Assembly: GCA_028278205.1 (NCBI GenBank)
Contig: JANQES010000083.1
Coordinates: forward strand, 34,686 to 98,685
Direction: 5' to 3'
DNA length: 64,000 bases
Origin: Rhodothermales bacterium
Lineage (GTDB): Bacteria; Bacteroidota; Rhodothermia; Rhodothermales; Bin80
How positions within the stretch are numbered: the first letter of the stretch is position 1; every line of letters begins with the position of its first letter. The translations under genes were made by a program, and so were the position numbers. Positions 1-8,350 of the stretch are shown here, one piece after another. The notes beneath the pieces are model-generated. The model saw only the letters and a program-made list of their open reading frames with translations. It was not told the DNA's origin and ran no database searches.

Positions 1-1176
1 CGGAACTTGACTTTCCTCAGCGGCGCGTGCAAACGTGAACTCGGCGTAGAGTGTTTTTAAAACGCGATCAAACAGATCGAACGAGATTTCGGAGTTTAGA
101 TTTTGGATTTCAGCAAGGAGTACTGAATCTGCCATTTGCAATTTGCCATTTGCAATGGCCTCAAGCGTCTCCTCCCAGTTGACCCAGCGGCGGACGAAAT
201 CTTTGTCGTACAGATCGTTTTGGATGAGATGGTTGGCGATGGCGAGCAGGACGTACGTTTCGCTGCCGGGCCAGGTAGGGAGCCACACGTCGCTCTTCGA
301 GGCCGTGTTGCTCAGGCGCGGGTCGAAGGTGATGAGCTTTGCGCCTTTTTGCTTGGCTTCGATGATGCGCTGGGCGTGGGGGTTGAAGTAATGGCCGGTT
401 TCGAGGTGGCTGGAGATGAGCAGGATGGCGCGGGCGTGGGCATGGTCGGGGCTGGGGCGGTCGCCGGCGCTCCAGAAGAAATAGCCGGCCCGCGCCCCGG
501 CAGAGCAGATGTTGGTGTGGCTGTTATGCCCATCGACGCCCCAGGCCTGGATGCAGCGGTTCGTATAGCCGTCTTCGCCGGGCCGCCCGACGTGATACAT
601 GATGCCGTCGCGCCGCTTTTGGCGGCTCGCGCGCATCTTCGCGGCGATCTCGTCGAGGGCTTCGTCCCACGTGATGCGTTTCCAGCGCCCTTCGCCGCGC
701 GCGCCGACGCGTTTGAGCGGGTAGAGGATGCGTTCCGGGTCGTAGATCTGGTTGATGGTAGCCGGCCCCTTGGCGCAATTCCGCCCCCGGCTGCCGGGAT
801 GCTTCGGGTTGCCCTCGAACTTGCGGATCTCCAGCGTCTCGCGGTCCACATACGCCAGCAGGCCGCAGGCGCTCTCGCAGTTGAAGCAGACCGTCGGCAC
901 CAGCGTATAGCGGCGGGCGACTTTCTTGGGCCACTCCTTGCCGTCCCATTCCACCCAGTCGTCCCACTTTTCAACGGGGGGATACTGGCTCATGCGTCCG
1001 TCCGGATGCACGACGGTGGTCATGTCCACCGTCTCCGGCTTCATCTCCGCCTCGGCAAACGTGGGCAGCCCGAAGGCGGTGTCTTCACCCGGCATGTTGG
1101 GATACCGGCGGTCGTCGTCCGGGCCGCTTTTGAGCATGGCGGCGAGGAGGGAGGCGATGCGGTTGGTTGGGTTCAT
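1..1176 (-). CDS. Molybdopterin oxidoreductase, N-terminal part (runs off left edge)
   Basis: This is the N-terminal 392 codons of a complex-iron-sulfur molybdoenzyme catalytic subunit; the reading frame is open to base 1. The start is the ATG at 1174-1176. Near residue 77 the Cys motif CFNCESAC appears, followed about 35 residues later by GRNCAKGP, the usual Mo/W-bisMGD 4Fe-4S N-terminal domain. The core of the MopB fold follows (HVGRPGEDGY, NICSAGARAGY, FDPRLSNTASKSDVWLP). It would transfer electrons through the Fe-S/NrfD-like protein encoded upstream on the same strand at 1977-3632. The substrate cannot be told from this fragment; polysulfide, thiosulfate, tetrathionate, arsenate or DMSO-type enzymes are all possible. 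Oddly, the frame crosses two different word repeats (about 83-161), giving the low-complexity peptides EIQNLNSEI and IANGKLQMA in a linker. No Tat signal is visible at this start. Confidence 0.88.
   Translation of the reverse strand, partial: MNPTNRIASLLAAMLKSGPDDDRRYPNMPGEDTAFGLPTFAEAEMKPETVDMTTVVHPDGRMSQYPPVEKWDDWVEWDGKEWPKKVARRYTLVPTVCFNCESACGLLAYVDRETLEIRKFEGNPKHPGSRGRNCAKGPATINQIYDPERILYPLKRVGARGEGRWKRITWDEALDEIAAKMRASRQKRRDGIMYHVGRPGEDGYTNRCIQAWGVDGHNSHTNICSAGARAGYFFWSAGDRPSPDHAHARAILLISSHLETGHYFNPHAQRIIEAKQKGAKLITFDPRLSNTASKSDVWLPTWPGSETYVLLAIANHLIQNDLYDKDFVRRWVNWEETLEAIANGKLQMADSVLLAEIQNLNSEISFDLFDRVLKTLYAEFTFARAAEESQVP
83..165. repeat. Two word repeats inside the molybdopterin oxidoreductase gene
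   Basis: On the plus strand, 88-112 carries the TTAGATT/TTGGATT heptamer word and 129-161 the GCAAATG heptamer word (read as CATTTGC). Both words otherwise occur in intergenic hairpins (41674-41732 and 40043-40169). The reading frame stays open through both. Confidence 0.7.
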
Positions 1177-1273
1177 GTCACACTTTTGCTCGTGGAACAG
1201 CCTCTACAGGCGATGGTGTAAACGAGGTCAGACCTGACAGTTGCGCCCATCGCTCAGTGTGGAGGTGTATGGC

Positions 1274-1609
1274 ATGGTACTCGAAGAATACTTTGACTTT
1301 CTTGCCCCTAACGACATTCGGATCAAGGGCACCCGTATCGGCATCGAGACGGTGCTCTACGATTTCATTTATCAAAGCCAGTCGCCGGAAGCCATCATGG
1401 GGCGGTATCCGTCGCTGACGCTGGAGCAGGTCTATGCTACAATCACGTATTACTTGCATAACGTGGAGGCCGTAAGCCGTTATCTCGCAGATTGGATCGA
1501 GCATGGAGATCGAAAGCGTGAGGAACAGCATCGCAACCCGCCGCCTGTTGTGAAAAAGCTGCGTCGTCTGGCTGCTGAACATCGCTCTGCTGAAGCACAG
1601 GGCTCATGA
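1274..1609 (+). CDS. DUF433 antitoxin
   Basis: This 111-residue protein matches the DUF433 (VapB-like) antitoxin family: the stretch DIRIKGTRIGIETVLYDF with the following LTLEQVYATITYYL is the DUF433 helix-turn-helix core. The ATG at 1274 was chosen over an upstream TTG at 1241 because GGAGG at 1261-1265 sits 8 nt before it. The stop overlaps the start of the next gene (ATGA), the coupling expected for a type II toxin-antitoxin operon. It would bind and neutralise the DUF5615 toxin and repress the operon. The pair lies opposite to, and between, two genes of one minus-strand oxidoreductase operon. Confidence 0.85.
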   Translation: MVLEEYFDFLAPNDIRIKGTRIGIETVLYDFIYQSQSPEAIMGRYPSLTLEQVYATITYYLHNVEAVSRYLADWIEHGDRKREEQHRNPPPVVKKLRRLAAEHRSAEAQGS

Positions 1610-1971
1610 GCACGTTTCGATTTTTGTTGGACGAGAACGTGGATCCTCGTCTTCGGGCTGCTTTGCATCGGCGGATGCCGGAACGCGTCGTTTGGGTTGT
1701 TGGAGATCCGGCGGCACCTGAACGAGGGACCCTTGATCCTGAAATTTTGCGCTGGTGCGAGGTTAATAGCTTCTCGCTCATCACCAATAACAGGGCCTCA
1801 ATGCCCGTGCATCTGCGCGACCATCTCGATGCAGGGCACCACGTTCCAGGCCTTTTCATTCTCAATCCCAACATGTCCATAGGGGATACCGTTGATGAAT
1901 TGGCACTAGTTTGTGGTGCATCGGAATCAGACGAGTATCGCGACCTTCTGATCTATCTCCCGATCACCTGA
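1606..1971 (+). CDS. DUF5615 PIN-like toxin
   Basis: This 121-residue protein begins FRFLLDENVDPRL and has LITNN near residue 66, the acidic and Asn-rich signatures of DUF5615 (PIN-like, Mut7-C-related) nucleases. DUF5615 proteins are typically encoded directly after DUF433 antitoxins, as here, with a 4-nt overlap. The predicted role is an RNase toxin; activity is inferred from the family. The gene ends 5 nt before the convergent stop of the Fe-S/NrfD gene. Confidence 0.82.
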   Translation: MSTFRFLLDENVDPRLRAALHRRMPERVVWVVGDPAAPERGTLDPEILRWCEVNSFSLITNNRASMPVHLRDHLDAGHHVPGLFILNPNMSIGDTVDELALVCGASESDEYRDLLIYLPIT

Positions 1972-1976
1972 TCAAC

Positions 1977-3632
1977 TCAACTATTCGGCACCTCCTGCGG
2001 GGCCATCACGAAGGCGTATTCGTAGAAATACAGCCCGACGAGGGTGAGCACGCCGGCCAGGGCTGAAGCCAGCGGATGCCCGGCCAGCAGCAGCGCCAGC
2101 GGAATCACGTGCCCCACGGCCACACTCCACAACCAGAAATGGTTTTTGTAAGCGCCGTGGCGGATGGCGTGCGCGGCCTGCGCCGCCGTCTCGGAGGCAT
2201 GCGGCATCCCGAACTCGCCCAGGAACGTCACCAGCAAATCGATGATGAGGCCGGCGGCGAAAGCGATGAAAGCCGTCCGCGCCAGCACGTCCGGAATCGC
2301 CATGAAGACATCCATTACCAGCAACGCAGCGGCGCCGGCCATGACGGCCTGCACCAGCAGGTGCAGCGGCAGCAGCGTGCTTTGCCACAGATCGCGCCCC
2401 TCGGCCTGGCCGAACAAGAACGCCGTGTACACAGCAGACCCCACCGCCAGCGGCAACCCGATCCACAACAGGAAAGGCCGAACCGCTTCCGCCAATGACG
2501 ACGACCACCAGCCGAGGTACGCCCCCGTCTCGATCAACCACCACAGCCCCGCCAGCGTGCTGAAGCCGACCAGGATAAACGCCCCGCGCACCAGCCAGCT
2601 TTTCCACTGTGGGCGTGTGAGGATGCGCAGGAAACGCTCAGGCCGCTCCAGGTCGTAAACCAGGAGCGCCGTCGTGATCCCCATAAACAGCAACGATAGC
2701 AAGCCGCCGACGATGAACGCCGGGCCGTCGAACGGAAACAGGCCGAGGCCATGGCCCAGGCTCAAGAGCATGAACAGACCCGCGCCGATGCTTTTGGTAA
2801 CGAGGTAGGCCGGCACCGGCCAGTGCCACGGGATCTTATGCTGGGCATTGTAGGCCACCTGCACCATCTGCTCGGCCATGCGCCCGTCGCCGATCAAGAT
2901 GGGGCCGCCCGTCGGGGTGCCCTGCGCCTGCGGCGTGCGGATGGCGGCGCCCGAGGCGGCCTGCTTGCTGACTACCGGCAGCGGGATTTCCGGCGCGGCG
3001 TGCCCGTCGCCACTTTCGTGGAGGGGCAGGACGTCGGCCCAGGCAAAGGTGGCCGGGGTGCGTGGCACCGCCGTCGGGTGGAGCGTCGTGTCGTTGCCGT
3101 TGGCGTAGAAGAGCTTCGGGGCGGTGCCTTGCTCCGGCTTGCGCACCGTCACCTTGTTCTCAGCCAGCATCCGGCTGATCTCCGAGGCCGGGTCGTCGAG
3201 GTCGCCGGCGATGATGGCGTGTTCGGGGCAGACCACGACGCAGGCCGGTTCGAGGCCCACCTCGACGCGATGAGCGCAATAGTGACATTTGGCCGCCGTG
3301 CCGGTGTTTGGATCGACGTAAATGGCGTCGTAGGGGCAGGCTTGCAGGCACGCCTTGCAGCCGATGCACACCTCCGGGTCGAACTCGACGATGCCGTCGG
3401 CGCGCTGGTACATGGCCGTCACCGGGCAGATGCGCACACAGGGCGGGTTGGCGCAATGGTTGCACCGCGTCACCTGAAAATGCCGCCGCACGTTGGGATA
3501 GAGGCCCGTCTCGACACTCTTGACCCACGTCCGGTTGACGCCCAGGGGCACCTCGTTCTCGCTCTTACACGCCGTCGAGCAGGCATGGCAGCCGATGCAC
3601 GTCTCGTTGTTGATGAGAAAGCCGTAGTTCAT
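1977..3632 (-). CDS. 4Fe-4S ferredoxin / NrfD-DmsC-like membrane anchor fusion
   Basis: This 551-residue protein fuses an electron-transfer subunit to a membrane anchor. The N-terminal ~190 residues carry four cysteine clusters for four 4Fe-4S centres: CIGCHACSTAC at 12-22, then CNHCANPPCVRICP, CIGCKACLQACP and CHYCAHRVEVGLEPACVVVCP. A linker follows, then from about residue 270 eight or so hydrophobic segments typical of NrfD/DmsC/PsrC quinone-interacting subunits. It would carry electrons between the quinone pool and the molybdopterin subunit encoded downstream on the same strand. Homologous complexes usually have these as two proteins (B and C subunits). The operon is now interrupted by the opposite-strand toxin-antitoxin pair. 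Confidence 0.87.
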   Translation of the reverse strand: MNYGFLINNETCIGCHACSTACKSENEVPLGVNRTWVKSVETGLYPNVRRHFQVTRCNHCANPPCVRICPVTAMYQRADGIVEFDPEVCIGCKACLQACPYDAIYVDPNTGTAAKCHYCAHRVEVGLEPACVVVCPEHAIIAGDLDDPASEISRMLAENKVTVRKPEQGTAPKLFYANGNDTTLHPTAVPRTPATFAWADVLPLHESGDGHAAPEIPLPVVSKQAASGAAIRTPQAQGTPTGGPILIGDGRMAEQMVQVAYNAQHKIPWHWPVPAYLVTKSIGAGLFMLLSLGHGLGLFPFDGPAFIVGGLLSLLFMGITTALLVYDLERPERFLRILTRPQWKSWLVRGAFILVGFSTLAGLWWLIETGAYLGWWSSSLAEAVRPFLLWIGLPLAVGSAVYTAFLFGQAEGRDLWQSTLLPLHLLVQAVMAGAAALLVMDVFMAIPDVLARTAFIAFAAGLIIDLLVTFLGEFGMPHASETAAQAAHAIRHGAYKNHFWLWSVAVGHVIPLALLLAGHPLASALAGVLTLVGLYFYEYAFVMAPQEVPNS

Positions 3633-3713
3633 GCACTTGTTATGTCAAGTTATGACGACGCAAGAATACGCATTCGAGGGCTGGGAAACAAGAGATGGGG
3701 ATTTTTGGATTTT

Positions 3714-3896
3714 GCAACCGCAGATGGACGCTGATTAACGCAGATATGACGGGGATGATTGTGGATGGAGCTCCCCTCACTGGTATCGTATCTGATCGAC
3801 CCTGTTTTTTGGACATGGTGATGGATGGTTGGCTTTCTCTATGAAACAAGCCGCATCCTCATCCATCTGCGTTAATCCGCGCCCATCTGCGGTTGC
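3714..3896. repeat. GCAGATGG-type hairpin repeat, copy 1
   Basis: This is an inverted repeat with GCAACCGCAGATG on the left arm (3714 onward) and CATCTGCGGTTGC on the right arm (ending 3896). The arms are degenerate tandem copies with a 10-nt period. It fills the gap between the Fe-S/NrfD gene and the end of the GntR gene. The unpaired centre (about 3770-3850) holds no gene. Confidence 0.85.
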
Positions 3897-3898
3897 AA

Positions 3899-4681
3899 TT
3901 AAGACCCTGGTTTGAACACAGGCTCAAAGTCTCTCAGAGCGGTGGGGCGTTCTTCGCCGGGGCGGCGTTCGAGTTCGAGTTCGTAAGCGACGCGGTCGCT
4001 GCGGTAATAGCGTCGTTGGAAGTAGATGCGTTTGTCGCCGTGGGTGACCGAGGTGCGTTCGATCAGCAGCAGGGCGCGGCCCCGGGGCACGTCCAGATGA
4101 CGCGCCACGTCGGTGTTGGCATTGACGGCCTTGAGGCGGTAGCGGCCGCTTTCGACCGTGATGCCGTAGTGCTTTTCCAGGATGCGATAAATGGTGATTT
4201 GCTCCAGGTCGTGGCCGTCGAGCAGCCCGGCGTAGAAGACCGACATCCAGGTCTGGTCGAAGGCCACGGGGTCGCCGTCGCCGAGGCGGAGGCGATCGAG
4301 GCGGAAGACGATGTGGCCTTCGGCGATGCCGAGGGCTTTGGCGATGTCCGGGGCGGCTTTTTCCTGGCCGAAGTGCAACACCCGCGAGGAGGCCTCCAGC
4401 CCGGCCTGCGTCATATCTTCGACGAAGTCGGTCAGGCGCACGAGGCCCTGCCGCACGCGGGTATCTTTGACGAAGGAGCCCAGCCCCTGCCGCCGGTAGA
4501 TGAGTCCTTCGTTTTCGAGGGTCTGAAGCGCCCGCCGCACCGTGATGCGGCTGACGTCGAACCGCTCGGTGAGCTGGCTCTCGGACGGGATCTGCGCGTC
4601 GGCGGCATAGACGCCTTCCTGGATCTGCACACGCAGCCAGTCGCTGATTTGTTCGTGCCGGGGTTGGCCGGGCTTAAGCAT
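3899..4681 (-). CDS. GntR-family regulator, HutC/UTRA type
   Basis: This 260-residue transcription factor has an N-terminal winged helix (residues about 8-75, with IPSESQLTERFDVSRITVRR as the recognition region) and a C-terminal UTRA ligand-binding domain (about 95-245) characteristic of the HutC subfamily. Such proteins sense small metabolites, often sugar phosphates or amino-acid derivatives. The ligand cannot be predicted from the neighbours, because no metabolic gene is co-directional with it. The 270-nt upstream gap is AT-rich, and the AACA-N5-TGTT dyad near 4747-4759 could be an autoregulatory operator (weak). Its 3' end abuts a GCAGATGG hairpin. Confidence 0.9.
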   Translation of the reverse strand: MLKPGQPRHEQISDWLRVQIQEGVYAADAQIPSESQLTERFDVSRITVRRALQTLENEGLIYRRQGLGSFVKDTRVRQGLVRLTDFVEDMTQAGLEASSRVLHFGQEKAAPDIAKALGIAEGHIVFRLDRLRLGDGDPVAFDQTWMSVFYAGLLDGHDLEQITIYRILEKHYGITVESGRYRLKAVNANTDVARHLDVPRGRALLLIERTSVTHGDKRIYFQRRYYRSDRVAYELELERRPGEERPTALRDFEPVFKPGS

Positions 4682-4953
4682 GAGAACGCAAGGGATGGCG
4701 TGAACGTTGGGGCACCCGGCAGTAGTTTAATGAAAAAAATATATGACAACAATACATGTTATGACGTGATAGGAAAAAGCGGGCGACGGCTGATGATAGA
4801 GGGCACCTGGCGTTGTGTACCAGCGTCAAATCGCGATAATTTCTTACGGTGATTTTTTTATCTTGAAGCGCATAGAGCAGATTTCTTCAGAATCGTTTCC
4901 GCTTAACGGTGTTATAGACGAGCGAATCCCTCCATTCACGCTGGATACGGGCT

Positions 4954-5823
4954 ATGGAAAAGCGCGACGACCATACAGCAGCCTCCCAGGCAGACCCTCA
5001 GCTACCTCGCCCCGGGAAGAAGATCAAAACAGAATACACCAAGGGAGATGAGACCGAAACGGGAGATAGGATTAAACTGATCTTCGGAACGACGCGGGAT
5101 TTAATTATCTATCTCACAGAAAAGAACACCCTCCGATGGGAAATTAATTCTGGCGCCAAACCTGACCATTTTCCCGATAGTCTCATTTACTTTAATGATC
5201 TCAGTTCTAAAATTGAAGCCACTGTTTCTGGGACGAGAACAAAGATTGATCTTTACCGGGGGCTGGGCAAGGCGCTCTACACGGCGATAACCGGCCCGGC
5301 CTCCGGGGTTGATGGTAGCTTTGCAGAGATCACCGAACTCATAAACAAAAAGAGCTTATTAATCGGCCGGCGTAATTATGTGCTTTCTGGTTCCATGGCC
5401 ATGCTCTTACTGAATCTTGGCTTGTTAGCAGCCTACAATTTTAAGTTGCCTCAACCCTACTTTTCGCTTGTTTTGGGTATCGCGATGGGGGCGCTTGGAG
5501 CCCTTATTTCGGTGCTTCTGCGCAGCAACGAGATTGAATTGCCCGAGTACTCTTCGTTGGGAACCCACGTCTTTCACGGCGTCTCCCGCATCATTCTGGG
5601 CAGTATCAGCGGCCTGGCGCTGATTTTTCTTGTCAGGGGCGATCTTGTCATCGGTGTGATTAAAGATAATGTGTGGAGTGTAGCGGTTTTTGGAATACTG
5701 GCTGGATTGAGTGAGCGCTATGTGCCCAGTATCTTAGAAGGGTTAGGAAAAAGCTCAAAATCATCGGAAACGCCCGAGGCCGGCTCCACGCCTGCAACCT
5801 CGCCAACTGATCGCGAAGAGTAG
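4954..5823 (+). CDS. Membrane protein of unknown function
   Basis: I do not recognise this 289-residue protein. The first ~140 residues are soluble and charged. Four hydrophobic segments follow: about 146-163, 168-188, 208-226 and 230-248. A Ser/Thr/Pro-rich tail follows, so the N-terminal domain and tail should lie on the same side of the membrane. Codon use and base composition look more AT-rich than the neighbours, which could mean transfer. It is a single-gene unit with a strong terminator just downstream. The start has no convincing ribosome-binding site; an upstream in-frame start was not evident. Confidence 0.7.
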   Translation: MEKRDDHTAASQADPQLPRPGKKIKTEYTKGDETETGDRIKLIFGTTRDLIIYLTEKNTLRWEINSGAKPDHFPDSLIYFNDLSSKIEATVSGTRTKIDLYRGLGKALYTAITGPASGVDGSFAEITELINKKSLLIGRRNYVLSGSMAMLLLNLGLLAAYNFKLPQPYFSLVLGIAMGALGALISVLLRSNEIELPEYSSLGTHVFHGVSRIILGSISGLALIFLVRGDLVIGVIKDNVWSVAVFGILAGLSERYVPSILEGLGKSSKSSETPEAGSTPATSPTDREE

Positions 5824-5840
5824 GACCGCTACAAATAGAC

Positions 5841-5880
5841 ACCTCCAGCAAAACAGGTATTTGCTGGAGGTCTTGTTTTA
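5841..5880 (+). terminator. Rho-independent terminator
   Basis: A perfect 12-bp stem, ACCTCCAGCAAA (5841-5852) with TTTGCTGGAGGT (5860-5871), has a 7-nt loop and is followed by CTTGTTTTA. It lies 17 nt after the stop of the membrane-protein gene. It is one of the few simple terminators in the window; most gaps hold word-repeat hairpins instead. Confidence 0.85.
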
Positions 5881-5934
5881 GGAGATTTTGTGTCAGTATG
5901 GGGTGGTCCTGTCCTTTTTTCCGACAGGGGGTGT

Positions 5935-6069
5935 TTATCCACCGCTGTCATCGGGAGGGGGGCCGGGTCCACTGCCACCGCCTGTGCCGCCACCTCCGCC
6001 TCCATTGCCGTTTCCATTGCCTTCGTCGGCGTGGAGCAGCCACTGGTCTTTAAGCATTATGCCAGGCAT
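5935..6069 (-). CDS. 44-residue glycine-rich microprotein
   Basis: This is a small minus-strand frame with a perfect GGAGG (6075-6079) placed 5 nt before its ATG at 6067-6069. The product starts MPGIMLKDQWLLHADEGN, then a run of about 16 residues made almost only of Gly and Asn with one Thr, and ends SGPGPPPDDSGG. The short leader-like N-terminus plus a Gly/Pro/Asp tail could suggest a secreted or modified peptide, but no processing enzyme is nearby and no family is recognised. The opposite strand of the same DNA reads as a proline-rich frame lacking such a ribosome-binding site. The function is unknown. Confidence 0.5.
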   Translation of the reverse strand: MPGIMLKDQWLLHADEGNGNGNGGGGGGTGGGSGPGPPPDDSGG

Positions 6070-6272
6070 AGCATCCTCCGAGTTTTTGTGAATCAATGAT
6101 CGAAGTATACTTAGAAAGATCGGCATTGCGCTTCTTTATTGCCATTCAAAAATGCATCCGGTGCCAGCATAGCCGGCCCGTCATCGCTGGGGGGACGAAT
6201 GAATACGGAACCGTCGTCTGGGCTGCCGGGTGAGATCGATCTCCGAAGCAGGGTCATCACACCCCAGAGACG

Positions 6273-7619
6273 ATGCCAGAGACCAGCGCCTCCTTCACCC
6301 AGGACGGGTTGCCGGAGAACGGCCAGCCCTCGCAGCGCGCTTTCGGTTTCGAGACGCGGATGCTGCATGCCGGCCACATCCCCGACGCCGTCACCGGCGC
6401 GCGGGCCGTGCCGATCTATCAGACCACCTCCTACGTCTTCGACGATGCCGATTACGCCGCGCAACTGTTCGACCTGAAGCAGTACGGCAACATCTACACG
6501 CGCATCAACAACCCGACGACGGCGGTCTTCGAAGAGCGGATGGCCTCGCTGGAGGAGGGAGCCGGCGCCGTCGCCACGGCCAGCGGCATGGCGGCGCAGT
6601 TCATGACGATGATGACGCTGCTCCAGCCCGGCGACGAGATCGTGTCGTCGTCGCACCTCTACGGCGGCACGCGCACGCAGTTCGTCCACACGTTCAAAAA
6701 GCTCGGCATCAAAGCCCACTTCGTCGAGCCGTCGGATTTCGAGGCGTGGCAGGCCGCCATCACCCCGAAAACCAGGGCGCTCTACGGCGAGACCGTCGGC
6801 AACCCGCAGGGCAGCGTGCTCGACATCGAGCGGCTGGCGGCACTGGCCGATTCGCGCGGCGTCCCGCTGGTCGTCGATAACACGTTCGCCACGCCGTATC
6901 TGTGCCGGCCTATCGCGTGGGGCGCCACCATCGTGGTGCATTCGGCCACCAAGTTCATCGGCGGCCACGGCAGTTCCATCGGCGGCGTCCTCGTCGATTC
7001 GGGCGAATTCGATTTCAGCCGGTATCCGACGATTGCCGCGCCGTCGCCGTCGTACCACGATCTGCGGTTTTTCGACACGTTCGGGCACCAGGCGTTTTTG
7101 ATGAAAGCCCGCGTCGAGACCCTCCGCGACACCGGGGCGTGTCTCTCGCCTTTCAACGCGTTTTTGCTGTTGCAAGGGCTGGAGACGCTGTCGGTGCGGA
7201 TGGATCGCCACGTCGAAAACGCGCAGGCCGTCGCCGAATTTCTGGCGGCGCATCCGCAGGTCGATTGGGTGGCCTATCCGGGGTTGCCGGACAATCCGTA
7301 TCACGACCTCGCGAAGAAATATCTGCCGAAAGGCCCCGGCGCCATCTTTTCGTTCGGGGTGAAGGCGGAGCCCGACGGGGCGCGGGCCGCCGGCAAAACG
7401 TTCATCGAAGCTTTGAACCTGTTTTCGCACCTCGCCAACGTCGGCGATGCGCGCAGCCTCGTCATCCATCCGGCGTCGACGACGCACCAGCAACTCTCGG
7501 ACGAAGAACTCGAACAGAGCGGCGTCGGCCCCGGCATGATTCGCCTTTCTATCGGACTCGAAACCCAGGAGGATCTGTTATGGGATCTGGACCAGGCCTT
7601 GCGTGCGATCTCACGCTAA
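6273..7619 (+). CDS. metY: O-acetylhomoserine sulfhydrylase (aminocarboxypropyltransferase)
   Basis: This is a 448-residue PLP enzyme of the Cys/Met metabolism family. It makes homocysteine from O-acetyl-L-homoserine and sulfide. The PLP lysine is K227 in VVHSATKFIGGHG, and VDNTFATPYLCRP precedes it. The C-terminal HPASTTHQQLSDEE is typical of MetY rather than cystathionine synthases. Its end overlaps the next gene by 40 nt, so the two are co-transcribed. The ~140-nt leader (6130-6272) was examined for a SAM-type riboswitch; none could be recognised. A homocysteine S-methyltransferase at 60508-61455 could take its product to methionine. Confidence 0.92.
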   Translation: MPETSASFTQDGLPENGQPSQRAFGFETRMLHAGHIPDAVTGARAVPIYQTTSYVFDDADYAAQLFDLKQYGNIYTRINNPTTAVFEERMASLEEGAGAVATASGMAAQFMTMMTLLQPGDEIVSSSHLYGGTRTQFVHTFKKLGIKAHFVEPSDFEAWQAAITPKTRALYGETVGNPQGSVLDIERLAALADSRGVPLVVDNTFATPYLCRPIAWGATIVVHSATKFIGGHGSSIGGVLVDSGEFDFSRYPTIAAPSPSYHDLRFFDTFGHQAFLMKARVETLRDTGACLSPFNAFLLLQGLETLSVRMDRHVENAQAVAEFLAAHPQVDWVAYPGLPDNPYHDLAKKYLPKGPGAIFSFGVKAEPDGARAAGKTFIEALNLFSHLANVGDARSLVIHPASTTHQQLSDEELEQSGVGPGMIRLSIGLETQEDLLWDLDQALRAISR

Positions 7620-8119
7620 ACTCGATTCTGACCCCGGTGCTTCAGGCGAAGTATCAGGATCAAAATCAGATCCGCCGCGCCCTTGCGCAGACGCGCACCA
7701 TCGCCATGGTGGGCCTCTCGACGAACCGGCAAAAGGCGAGCTACTTCGTGGCGACGTACCTCAAATACATGGGCTACCGCATCATCCCTGTTCACCCCAA
7801 AGCCGACGTCATCATCGGAGAAAAGGTCTATCCCAGCCTGCACGACATCCCGGAGCCGGTAGACATGGTCGATGTTTTCCGCCCTGCCGCCGAATGCCCG
7901 GCCATTGCGCGGCAGGCTGTCGAGATCGGGGCGAAGGCGTTGTGGCTGCAACTGCGCATCGTCAGCGAAGAGGCTGCCCAGATCGCCGACGACGCCGGCC
8001 TGATCGTGGTGATGGACCGCTGCGTGAAGATGGAACACGGTCGCTACGACGGCACGATGCACTGGGTGGGGATGAACACAGGCATCATCACGGCCAAACG
8101 CGCCCGGCGGTGGTTCTAG
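7580..8119 (+). CDS. CoA-binding domain protein (YccU-like)
   Basis: This is a 179-residue Rossmann-type CoA_binding_2 protein (TIAMVGLSTNRQKASYFVA, YRIIPVHPKA, PEPVDMVDVFRPA). AGGAGG at 7568-7573 is 7 nt before the ATG at 7580, which places the start inside the end of metY (40-nt overlap, different frame). Proteins of this family are often encoded beside O-acetylhomoserine sulfhydrylases. A regulatory or chaperone role tied to acyl-CoA or CoA is plausible but unproven. Confidence 0.85.
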   Translation: MGSGPGLACDLTLNSILTPVLQAKYQDQNQIRRALAQTRTIAMVGLSTNRQKASYFVATYLKYMGYRIIPVHPKADVIIGEKVYPSLHDIPEPVDMVDVFRPAAECPAIARQAVEIGAKALWLQLRIVSEEAAQIADDAGLIVVMDRCVKMEHGRYDGTMHWVGMNTGIITAKRARRWF

Positions 8120-8120
8120 T

Positions 8121-8220
8121 GCAACCACAGATGGGCGCGGATAAACACAGATAGTGCAACCGCAGATGAATGGGGATGAACACAGATCATCTGCGTCTAT
8201 CTGAGTTCATCTGCGGTTGC
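8121..8220. repeat. GCAGATGG-type hairpin repeat, copy 2
   Basis: This begins GCAACCACAGATG directly after the stop of the CoA-binding gene and ends CATCTGCGGTTGC. The left arm contains two partial copies. It has a 10-nt period like copy 1. The following 8221-8350 holds no recognisable gene or site. Confidence 0.85.
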
Positions 8221-8350
8221 AAAAAAGGTGTTATTCTCGACGTGAGCGCTGGATCATCGACGTGTCAAAACGAATGGATCGGGAACGCGACCCCGGCTCG
8301 CGACGTGTCTAAGCAACTTGATTTCGAAGGACCTTCCTTTCAACACGCTC

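Noticed and set aside
5888..6091. Plus-strand proline-rich small frame
   Set aside because: It lacks a ribosome-binding site and is the complement of the better-supported minus-strand microprotein.
6130..6272. Possible SAM riboswitch in the metY leader
   Set aside because: No SAM-I, SAM-II, SAM-IV or SAH core pattern could be recognised; only short GC stems were seen. A covariance-model search would decide.
6111..7493. Long minus-strand open frame opposite metY (and similar long antisense frames at 2751-3734, 13725-12667, 58643-60193, 53737-52688)
   Set aside because: They mirror GC-rich genes with strong family matches and give low-complexity Arg/Gly/Ala/His-rich products without any recognisable domain.
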